In this document: positions 1 through 6,298 of the stretch, one piece after another | Layout of the letters: each line of letters starts with the position of its first letter | How positions within the stretch are numbered: the stretch's first letter is position 1 | DNA from: Pseudomonadota bacterium | GTDB lineage: Bacteria > Pseudomonadota > Gammaproteobacteria > Burkholderiales > SHXO01 | Reading direction: 5' to 3' | Assembly (NCBI GenBank): GCA_023430065.1 | Contig: JAEZCG010000198.1 | Location: 1-13,658 of the forward strand | DNA length: 13,658 bases | Notes under the pieces: model-generated | Told to the model about the DNA's origin: nothing | The model's database searches: none | The model's input: the letters and a program-made list of their open reading frames with translations, nothing else | Made by a program: the position numbers and the translations under genes

Positions 1-1
1 A

Positions 2-970
2 TCCGCACCCGCTCCGGCACCGGCAGCCGCACCGCCGACCGCGCCGGTCGACGAGGCGGCTTTCGCGCGCGCCCATGCCAGCCCGGCCGTGCGGCGTTTT
101 GCACGCGAGCTGGGTGTCGACCTGGGCAAGGTGAAGGGTTCGGGTCCGAAGGAGCGCGTGCTCAAGGAGGACGTGCAGGCCTTCGTGAAGGAGGCCCTGG
201 CGCGTCCCGCAGCACCCGGCGGCGCCATCGGGATGGGTCTGCCGCCGATGCCGGTGATCGACTTCGCCAAGTTCGGACCGGTCGAGACGAAGCCGCTATC
301 GCGCATCAAGAAGCTCTCGGGTGCCAACCTGCACCGCAACTGGGTGGCGATCCCGCACATCACTCAGCAGGACGAGGTCGACATCACCGAGCTGGAAGCC
401 TTCCGCAAGGACATGACGGAGTCGGCGCAGAAACAGGGCGTGCGCCTGACGCTGCTGGCCTTCCTGATCAAGGCCAGCGTCGCGGCACTCAAGCAGTATC
501 CTCAGTTCAACGCCAGCCTCACCCCGGAAGGCGACGGCCTGGTGCTCAAGCAGTACTACCACATCGGGGTGGCGGTCGACACGCCCAACGGACTGGTGGT
601 GCCGGTGATCCGCGACGCGGACAAGAAGGGCGCGCTGCAGATCGCACGCGAGCTGGGCGAGGTCAGCGCGCGCGCGCGCGACGGCAAGATGTCACCGACC
701 GACATGCAGGGCGGCACGTTCTCCATCTCGAGCTTGGGCGGCATCGGCGGTACGCACTTCACGCCGATCATCAACGCGCCCGAAGTGGCGATCCTGGGGG
801 CCTCGCGCGCGGTGATGAAGCCGATGTGGCGCGACGGCGCGTTCGTGCCGCGCCTGATTCTGCCGTTGTCGCTGTCCTACGATCATCGCGTGATCGACGG
901 AGCGGAAGGCGCGCGCTTCATCACGTATCTGTCGAGCGCGCTGAGCGACATCCGCCGGCTGCTGCTCTGA
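2..970 (+). CDS. aceF: Pyruvate dehydrogenase E2, dihydrolipoyllysine acetyltransferase (5' end cut off)
   Basis: This is the C-terminal part of the E2 core of the cytoplasmic pyruvate dehydrogenase complex, which transfers acetyl groups from lipoamide to CoA. The reading frame is open from base 2; the N-terminal lipoyl domain or domains lie outside the window. Visible in order are an Ala/Pro-rich flexible linker (bases 2-50), a peripheral subunit-binding domain (about bases 65-200, beginning around [20 protein letters not shown]), a second short linker, and the catalytic acyltransferase domain (about 290-970). The domain ends in the active-site motif HRVIDG, with His at 884-886 and Asp at 896-898. 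The stretch [20 protein letters not shown] resembles E2p (pyruvate) rather than oxoglutarate-type E2. nadD begins 4 bases after the stop, so lpdA does not follow as it often does. Family assignment is secure; E2p rather than another E2 is likely. Confidence 0.93.
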   Translation, partial: SAPAPAPAAAPPTAPVDEAAFARAHASPAVRRFARELGVDLGKVKGSGPKERVLKEDVQAFVKEALARPAAPGGAIGMGLPPMPVIDFAKFGPVETKPLSRIKKLSGANLHRNWVAIPHITQQDEVDITELEAFRKDMTESAQKQGVRLTLLAFLIKASVAALKQYPQFNASLTPEGDGLVLKQYYHIGVAVDTPNGLVVPVIRDADKKGALQIARELGEVSARARDGKMSPTDMQGGTFSISSLGGIGGTHFTPIINAPEVAILGASRAVMKPMWRDGAFVPRLILPLSLSYDHRVIDGAEGARFITYLSSALSDIRRLLL

Positions 971-974
971 CCTC

Positions 975-1652
975 GTGAACGCGTCCCGCTCGGCCGGTCC
1001 GATCGGCATCCTGGGCGGGACGTTCGACCCGATCCACTACGCGCATCTGCGCCTGGGCGAGACGCTCGCCGACCGCCTGCACCTGGCGCAGGTACGCTTC
1101 ATTCCCGCTGCCGTTCCGCCGCACCGCGTCTCCCCTCGGGTAACCGCGCAGGATCGGCTCGCCATGACACGCCTGGCCACGGCAGGCAACCCACGTTTCG
1201 TCACCGACGATCGCGAATGCCGCCGCACCGGCAACAGCTACACGGTCGACACGTTACACGAGTTGCGCGCCGAACTGGGTGCGGAGCGGCCGCTGGTGCT
1301 GCTGATGGGCGTGGACGCGTTCAACCTGCTGACCACGTGGTCGCGCTGGGAGCAGCTGTTCGAGCTGGCGCACATCGCGGTGGCGCACCGCCCCGGTTTC
1401 CCCTTCGACCTGGAGAAACTGCCGCTCGCGCTGGCGGTGCAGGTGAAGGACCGACTGAGCGACGATCCGGCGCGGGTCGCCGTCGGGCGGGCGGGGACGG
1501 TGGTCCCCGTGGACGTGCCGGCACTGGACATATCCGCAACCGGCATCCGTACCCTCCTCGCGGGCGGGCATAGCGCTCGCTATTTGCTTCCCGACGAGGT
1601 TCTCGATTATATTGGCTCGAACCACCTTTATAAGGATGTCGATGCAGGTTGA
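975..1652 (+). CDS. nadD: Nicotinate-nucleotide adenylyltransferase
   Basis: NadD adenylates nicotinate mononucleotide with ATP to give deamido-NAD in the NAD biosynthesis pathway, in the cytoplasm. The 225-residue protein is of usual length. It carries the nucleotidyltransferase signature GGTFDPIHYAH at residues 14-24 and the C-terminal ISATGIR motif at 186-192, a version of the ISSTxIR phosphate-binding motif, followed by LLPDEVLDYI. The start is a GTG four bases after the aceF stop with no clear Shine-Dalgarno sequence; it is the only start that leaves a normal N-terminus, so translation is probably coupled to aceF. The 3' end overlaps rsfS by 11 bases. The order nadD-rsfS-rlmH is widely conserved in proteobacteria and supports the call. 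Confidence 0.95.
   Translation: MNASRSAGPIGILGGTFDPIHYAHLRLGETLADRLHLAQVRFIPAAVPPHRVSPRVTAQDRLAMTRLATAGNPRFVTDDRECRRTGNSYTVDTLHELRAELGAERPLVLLMGVDAFNLLTTWSRWEQLFELAHIAVAHRPGFPFDLEKLPLALAVQVKDRLSDDPARVAVGRAGTVVPVDVPALDISATGIRTLLAGGHSARYLLPDEVLDYIGSNHLYKDVDAG
1584..1613 (+). promoter_or_regulatory. Possible internal sigma-70 promoter before rsfS
   Basis: Inside the 3' end of nadD lies an AT-rich patch unusual for this GC-rich sequence. It contains TTGCTT (1584-1589, 3 of 6 match to the -35 consensus), an 18-base spacer and TATATT (1608-1613, 5 of 6 match to the -10 consensus). A start near 1620 would give a leader of about 22 bases before rsfS, containing its ribosome binding site. The patch also encodes the conserved C-terminus of NadD, so the AT richness may be only coding. 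Inference by eye. Confidence 0.3.
1632..1636 (+). promoter_or_regulatory. Ribosome binding site that decides the rsfS start
   Basis: AAGGA lies 5 bases before the ATG at 1642. It is too close to the ATG at 1636 (it overlaps it) and too far from the ATG at 1657, so it favours the start at 1642 over the other in-frame candidates, including a TTG at 1612. Confidence 0.5.
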
Positions 1653-2022
1653 GGCGATGAAGGACACTGCGGTCGCGGCGCTGGAAGAGATCAAGGCGCG
1701 TGACATCGTGGTGCTGGACGTCAGGAAACTCACGGCATTGTTCGATTACATGATCGTCGCCAGTGCCGACTCGGGGCGTCAGACCAAGGCCCTGGCCCGC
1801 AATGTCCATGACAGGATCAAGGAGGCGGGTGGCGACGTGGTCGGGCTGGAAGGCGAGCAGACCGGCGAGTGGGTGCTGGTGGACCTGGGCGCAGTCGTCG
1901 TCCACATCATGCAGCCTGCTGTACGCGACTACTACAGTCTGGAAGAACTCTGGGGCGGACAGCCCGCGCGGCGCGTCTCGGCCCTGCGCAGCGGCGGGCT
2001 CGCCGCCCGTCCACGCCCTTGA
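1642..2022 (+). CDS. rsfS: Ribosomal silencing factor RsfS
   Basis: RsfS (YbeB/Iojap family) binds ribosomal protein uL14 on the large subunit and blocks subunit joining when nutrients are short. The 126-residue protein matches the family throughout: KARDIVVLDVRKLTALFDYM at residues 18-37, then the IVASADSGRQTKALA segment, GEWVLVDLGAVVVHIM (75-90) and RDYYSLEELWG (95-105). The C-terminal 20 residues are Arg/Ala-rich and look like an unconserved tail. The start is uncertain: ATGs at 1636, 1642 and 1657 and a TTG at 1612 are all in frame. I chose 1642 for its AAGGA ribosome binding site. It overlaps the end of nadD and precedes rlmH by 34 bases, the usual neighbour. Confidence 0.93.
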   Translation: MQVEAMKDTAVAALEEIKARDIVVLDVRKLTALFDYMIVASADSGRQTKALARNVHDRIKEAGGDVVGLEGEQTGEWVLVDLGAVVVHIMQPAVRDYYSLEELWGGQPARRVSALRSGGLAARPRP

Positions 2023-2056
2023 ACCGGGACAGTTGGGCGCGCCGGGCACGGGCCCG

Positions 2057-2539
2057 GTGAAGTTTCACCTCCTGGCGATCGGTCACCGCATGCCGGACTG
2101 GGTCGCCGCCGGATTCGACGAATACGCCCGGCGCATGCCGGCAGAAACACCGCTGCTGCTGCGCCAGATCAAACCGGCCCGGCGCGGTGCGGGCGACCGC
2201 GGCGCCGCCGAGGCGGCGCGTGTCATGCGCGAGGAAGCAGCGCTGCTGCGCGCGGCGATTCCCGCCGGCGCGCTCGTAGTGGCACTCGACGAACGCGGCA
2301 CGGCCATGACGACAGAACAGTGGTCGCAGCGCGTGAACAAGTGGTTGCAGGGAGGACGGGAGGTGGCATTCCTGATCGGCGGCGCGGACGGGCTCGAACC
2401 CGGATTGAAGGAGTCGGCCGACATGCTGCTGTCGCTCTCCAGCATGACGCTGCCGCATCAGCTCGTACGCGTGGTGCTCGCCGAGCAGCTCTACCGCGCA
2501 TTGTCGATGCTGTCGAATCACCCCTATCACCGGGTCTGA
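2057..2539 (+). CDS. rlmH: 23S rRNA (pseudouridine-1915-N3)-methyltransferase RlmH
   Basis: RlmH is a SPOUT-class methyltransferase that uses S-adenosylmethionine to methylate N3 of pseudouridine 1915 in helix 69 of 23S rRNA on assembled 70S ribosomes. The 160-residue protein is close to the usual length of about 155. It shows the N-terminal KFHLLAIG strand, the knot region with FLIGGADG at residues 105-112, SLSSMTLPHQLVRVVLAEQL (126-145) and the diagnostic C-terminal NHPYHRV. The start is GTG at 2057, because this gives the standard family N-terminus; the frame stays open upstream but that stretch only shadows rsfS. There is no convincing Shine-Dalgarno sequence. maf starts 4 bases after the stop. 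Confidence 0.95.
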   Translation: MKFHLLAIGHRMPDWVAAGFDEYARRMPAETPLLLRQIKPARRGAGDRGAAEAARVMREEAALLRAAIPAGALVVALDERGTAMTTEQWSQRVNKWLQGGREVAFLIGGADGLEPGLKESADMLLSLSSMTLPHQLVRVVLAEQLYRALSMLSNHPYHRV

Positions 2540-2543
2540 CGGC

Positions 2544-3149
2544 ATGCACACCCCACGCCACGTGTACCTCGCCTCACGCAGCCTGCGCCGGCGCGAACTG
2601 CTCAAGCAGATCGGCGTGGGTTTCGAGCTGCTGCTGCTGCGCGAAACGGTGGGCCGCCCGTCCGACGTCGACGAGAGCGTGCATGCCGGCGAGGATCCGG
2701 CGGCCTACGTGCAGCGCCTCGCGCAGGAAAAGGGCGAGATCGCCTGGCAGCGCGTGTGCCAGCGCCGGCTGATGCGTCACCCGGTGCTCGCCGCCGACAC
2801 GACGGTGGACCTGAACGGCGAGATCCTCGCCAAGCCGGTGGATCGCGACGACGCGGTATCGATGCTCAAGCGCCTGTCCGGCCGCACGCACCGCGTGCAC
2901 ACCGCGATCGCCATCGTGCTCGATCGCCACATCGAGACCGCGCTGTCGAGCACCACGGTCGTGTTCGGCGAGCTCGACGAGGACGAGATCCAGCAGTACG
3001 TCGCTAGCGGCGACCCCATGGACAAGGCCGGCGCCTACGGCATCCAGGGCCGCGCGGGCGCGTACGTGAAATCGCTGTCGGGCAGCTACACCGGCGTGGT
3101 GGGACTGCCCCTGTACGAGACCGACCAGCTGCTGCGTCGCTTCGCGTGA
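2544..3149 (+). CDS. maf: Maf family nucleotide pyrophosphatase, dTTP/UTP type
   Basis: Maf proteins hydrolyse nucleoside triphosphates to monophosphates and pyrophosphate, removing non-canonical nucleotides; YhdE-type members prefer dTTP and UTP. The 201-residue protein has the N-terminal substrate motif ASRSLRRRELL (residues 10-20), the catalytic ADTTV with Asp85 (84-88), AKP (96-98), DKAGAYGIQG (160-169) and the closing VVGLPLYE (185-192). The ADTxV form points to the YhdE subgroup; the m7GTP-type YceF subgroup usually has a different residue set there. The ATG at 2544 gives a normal start. Its stop overlaps the GTG of rng in a GTGA arrangement, which suggests coupled translation. The substrate class is inferred from the motif only. 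Confidence 0.92.
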   Translation: MHTPRHVYLASRSLRRRELLKQIGVGFELLLLRETVGRPSDVDESVHAGEDPAAYVQRLAQEKGEIAWQRVCQRRLMRHPVLAADTTVDLNGEILAKPVDRDDAVSMLKRLSGRTHRVHTAIAIVLDRHIETALSSTTVVFGELDEDEIQQYVASGDPMDKAGAYGIQGRAGAYVKSLSGSYTGVVGLPLYETDQLLRRFA

Positions 3150-4600
3150 ACGAGGAGATCCTCATCAACGTCACGCCGCAGGAGACGCGGGTGGCCATCC
3201 TGCAGCAGGGCGCGGCGCAGGAGCTGCACGTCGAGCGCGCCAGCGGCCGCGGCCTGGTGGGCAACATCTGTGTCGGCACGGTGAGCCGGGTGCTGCCCGG
3301 CATGCAGTCGGCATTCATTCAGATCGGCCTGGACCGCGCCGCCTTCCTGCACATCGCGGACATCTGGGAGCACCGCCAGAACGGCGCCGAGCCCAAGCCG
3401 ATCGAGCGCCTGCTGCACGACGGCCAGCGCCTGCTGGTGCAGGTGATCAAGGATCCGATCGGCACCAAAGGCGCACGCCTGTCCACCCAGATCAGTGTGG
3501 CCGGACGCCTGCTGGTCTATCTGCCGCAGGACTGCCACATCGGCATCTCCCAGCGCATCGAGGACGAGGCCGAGCGCCAGCAGCTGCGCGAGCGGCTGCA
3601 GCACCTGCTGCCCGAAGGCGAGACTGGCGGTTTCATCATCCGCACGATGGCCGAGACCGCGACCGACCGCGACCTGGCCTCCGACATCGATTACCTGCGC
3701 CGCACCTGGGCCGGCATCCAGGAGCGTGCGAAGAGCCTCACCGCGCCGACCCTGCTATACCAGGACCTGAACCTGAGTCTGCGGGTGCTGCGCGACATGG
3801 CCAACGACGAGACCGAGCGCATCCTGGTGGACTCGCGCGAGACGGCGCAACGCCTGCACACCTTCGCGCAGGACTACCGCCTGGGGTTCATCGACCGCAT
3901 CCACCACTACAGTGGCGAGCGTCCGCTGTTCGACCTGTACGGCATCGAGGACGAGATCGAGCGGGCGCTGGCCCGCCGTGTGCCGCTGAAGTCCGGCGGC
4001 TACCTGATCATCGACCAGACCGAGGCGCTGACGACGGTGGACGTGAACACCGGCGGCTTCGTCGGCGGCCGCAGCTTCGACGATACCATCTTCAAGACCA
4101 ATCTGGAAGCCGCGCACGTCATCGCGCGCCAGCTGCGCCTGCGCAATCTGGGCGGCATCATCATCGTCGACTTCATCGACATGGAGAACGTCACGCATCG
4201 CGAGTCGGTCCTGAGCGAGTTCCGCAAGGCGCTGTCGCTCGATCGCACGCGCGTGACGGTGAACGGCTTCACGTCGCTCGGACTGGTGGAGATGACGCGC
4301 AAGCGCACGCGGGAGAGCCTGGCACACATCCTGTGCGAGCCGTGCTCCACCTGCCAGGGCCGCGGCGCGGTGAAGACCCCGCAGACCGTGTGCTACGAGG
4401 TCCTGCGCGAGACCCTGCGCGAGGCGCGCCAGTACGACGCAAAGGAGTTCCGCATCCTCGCATCGCAAAAGGTCGTGGACATGTTCCTGGACGAGGAATC
4501 GCAGTCGCTGGCAATGCTGGGCGACTTCATCGGCAAGCCGATCTCGCTGCAAGTCGAGACGCTGTACACGCAGGAGCAGTACGACATCGTGCTGATGTAG
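3146..4600 (+). CDS. rng: Ribonuclease G
   Basis: RNase G is a cytoplasmic endoribonuclease that matures the 5' end of 16S rRNA and cuts some mRNAs in A/U-rich single-stranded sites. At 484 residues the protein has the RNase E/G catalytic core without the long scaffold of RNase E, so RNase G fits best. Seen in order: an S1 RNA-binding domain (about residues 36-115), an RNase H-like and 5'-sensor region, the catalytic DVNTGGFVGGRS with Asp299, the second metal ligand Asp342 in IIIVDFIDM, and the zinc-link cysteines CEPC (397-400). The GTG start overlaps the maf stop by four bases. Position after maf matches other betaproteobacteria. Confidence 0.95.
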   Translation: MNEEILINVTPQETRVAILQQGAAQELHVERASGRGLVGNICVGTVSRVLPGMQSAFIQIGLDRAAFLHIADIWEHRQNGAEPKPIERLLHDGQRLLVQVIKDPIGTKGARLSTQISVAGRLLVYLPQDCHIGISQRIEDEAERQQLRERLQHLLPEGETGGFIIRTMAETATDRDLASDIDYLRRTWAGIQERAKSLTAPTLLYQDLNLSLRVLRDMANDETERILVDSRETAQRLHTFAQDYRLGFIDRIHHYSGERPLFDLYGIEDEIERALARRVPLKSGGYLIIDQTEALTTVDVNTGGFVGGRSFDDTIFKTNLEAAHVIARQLRLRNLGGIIIVDFIDMENVTHRESVLSEFRKALSLDRTRVTVNGFTSLGLVEMTRKRTRESLAHILCEPCSTCQGRGAVKTPQTVCYEVLRETLREARQYDAKEFRILASQKVVDMFLDEESQSLAMLGDFIGKPISLQVETLYTQEQYDIVLM

Positions 4601-4743
4601 CGTCCCGGTGCCAGGATCCCCCACCCGCTTCCGATTGCCGTGACGCGCCTGCATTCCGCCTTTCTCTGGGACGACGAACAGGAACTGCCTTACGCTACGC
4701 CCTCCGTCACACGTTGCCCCACCGCTCTCCCGCTGATCGCCGC
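4601..4743 (+). other. Intergenic gap between rng and the acyl-CoA synthetase gene
   Basis: These 143 bases hold no gene that I can support, no hairpin followed by a T run, and no convincing -35/-10 pair. A promoter or operator for the downstream gene would be expected here, but I cannot identify one by eye. Confidence 0.5.
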
Positions 4744-6279
4744 ATGAACCTCTCGCACCTCCTCCTGCGCAGCGCGCGCGTCTACCCCGAACTGCCCGCG
4801 GTCGCTGTCGGCACGCGCACGATTCACACCTACGCACAACTTGCCGATCGCGTCCAGCGCCTCGCCGACGGACTCCGTCGTCACTTCTCGCTCGAAGCCG
4901 AGGACCGCGTCGCACTGGTGATGCGCAACTGCCCGCAGTACGTCGAGCTCGCCTTCGCCGCCTGGCACGGCGGTTTCGTCGCAGTGCCGATCAATGCCAA
5001 GCTGCACGCGCGCGAGTTCGAGTACGTCTTGGCGCATTCGGGTGCGCGCGTGTGCTTCGTCACGGCGGACCTGTTCGACGCCATCGCCGGTCTGCGCGAC
5101 GAGCTGCCCGACCTGCAAGCGCTCGTGTGCGTGGACGATCCCGCCTACGAAGCCTTGCTGGGCGATGCCGGCAGCGAGCCAGTGGAGCGCGATCCGGACG
5201 ATCTCGCCTGGCTGTTCTACACCAGCGGCACGACCGGGCGGCCGAAGGGGGCGATGCTCACGCACCGCAACCTGCTGGCGATGACGACCAGCTACTTCGT
5301 GGACGTGGATCGCATCTCTCCGGGCGATGCCATCCTGCATGCAGCGCCGATGTCGCACGGATCGGGCGCCTACATGCTGCCCAACGTCGCAGCCGGCGCG
5401 GTGCAGGTGATTCCCGCGAGCGGACACTTCGATCCGCCGGAAATCTTCGAGCTGATCCGCGCATGGCGGGGCATGAGCTTCTTCGCCGCGCCGACCATGG
5501 TCAAGCGCCTGGTCGAGATGCCCGGTGCGACCGACCAGGACCTGCGCAACCTGCGCACGATCGTCTACGGCGGCGGGCCGATGTACGTCGCCGACTGCAA
5601 GCAGGCGCTGCAGGTGCTCGGTCCGCGGCTGGCGCAGATCTACGGCCAGGGCGAGTGCCCCATGACGATCACGGCCCTGTCCGGCTACTGGCACACGCAG
5701 ACTGCGCATCCGCGCTACGACGCTCGCCTCGCCTCGGTGGGCATCCCGCACAGCGTGGTGGAGGTGCGTGTGGCCGACGAGCACGATCGCGCGCTGCCGC
5801 CGGGCGAGACGGGCGAAGTGCTGGTGCGCGGAGAGACCATGATGCGCGGCTACTGGCGGGACGAGGCGGCCACGCGCGCGGCGCTGCGCCACGGCTGGCT
5901 GCACACGGGAGACGTCGGCACGCTGGACGAAGACGGCTTCCTGACGCTCAAGGATCGCAGCAAGGACCTCATCATCAGCGGCGGCAGCAATATCTATCCG
6001 CGCGAAGTCGAGGAGGTGCTGCTGCGGCACGAAGCGGTGCTCGAGGTCTCGGTGGTGGGCGCGCCGCATCCGGAGTGGGGCGAGGAGGTGGTGGCCTTCG
6101 TGGTGGCACGGCCAGAGGCGGCGCCGTGTTCACGCGAGCTCGACGCGCTGTGCCTGGACCACATCGCGCGCTTCAAGCGCCCCAAGCGCTACGTGTTCGT
6201 GGAGAGCCTGCCGAAGAACAACTACGGTAAGGTGCTCAAGACCGTGCTGCGGGAACAGCTGCGGCAGGACCAGGCATAG
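4744..6279 (+). CDS. Class I AMP-forming acyl-CoA synthetase/ligase
   Basis: This enzyme activates a carboxylic acid with ATP to an acyl-adenylate and then transfers it to CoA. The 511-residue protein shows the ANL family motifs in order: the P-loop-like YTSGTTGRPKGAMLTHRN at residues 159-176, the aromatic/adenine region IVYGGGP (273-279), IYGQGE (299-304), TGD (388-390), the hinge DRSKDLIISGGSNIYPREVE (404-423) and the catalytic lysine Lys496 in NNYGKVLKT. There is no signal peptide or membrane segment. The substrate (medium- or long-chain fatty acid, or an aromatic acid) cannot be read from the motifs. The ATG at 4744 begins a typical family N-terminus (MNLSHLLLRSARVYPE), although no Shine-Dalgarno sequence precedes it; the frame open further upstream only shadows rng. 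It stands 143 bases after rng and is probably a separate unit. Confidence 0.9.
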   Translation: MNLSHLLLRSARVYPELPAVAVGTRTIHTYAQLADRVQRLADGLRRHFSLEAEDRVALVMRNCPQYVELAFAAWHGGFVAVPINAKLHAREFEYVLAHSGARVCFVTADLFDAIAGLRDELPDLQALVCVDDPAYEALLGDAGSEPVERDPDDLAWLFYTSGTTGRPKGAMLTHRNLLAMTTSYFVDVDRISPGDAILHAAPMSHGSGAYMLPNVAAGAVQVIPASGHFDPPEIFELIRAWRGMSFFAAPTMVKRLVEMPGATDQDLRNLRTIVYGGGPMYVADCKQALQVLGPRLAQIYGQGECPMTITALSGYWHTQTAHPRYDARLASVGIPHSVVEVRVADEHDRALPPGETGEVLVRGETMMRGYWRDEAATRAALRHGWLHTGDVGTLDEDGFLTLKDRSKDLIISGGSNIYPREVEEVLLRHEAVLEVSVVGAPHPEWGEEVVAFVVARPEAAPCSRELDALCLDHIARFKRPKRYVFVESLPKNNYGKVLKTVLREQLRQDQA

Positions 6280-6298
6280 CGACGCCTGCTTCGCGCAC

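Noticed and set aside
666..678. Short run of alternating GC bases in aceF
   Set aside because: It encodes Ala and Arg residues within a conserved domain and is expected in GC-rich coding sequence.
4690..6069. A 459-codon minus-strand open frame under the acyl-CoA synthetase gene
   Set aside because: The plus-strand frame has every ANL motif; the antisense product is low-complexity Arg/His/Ala-rich.
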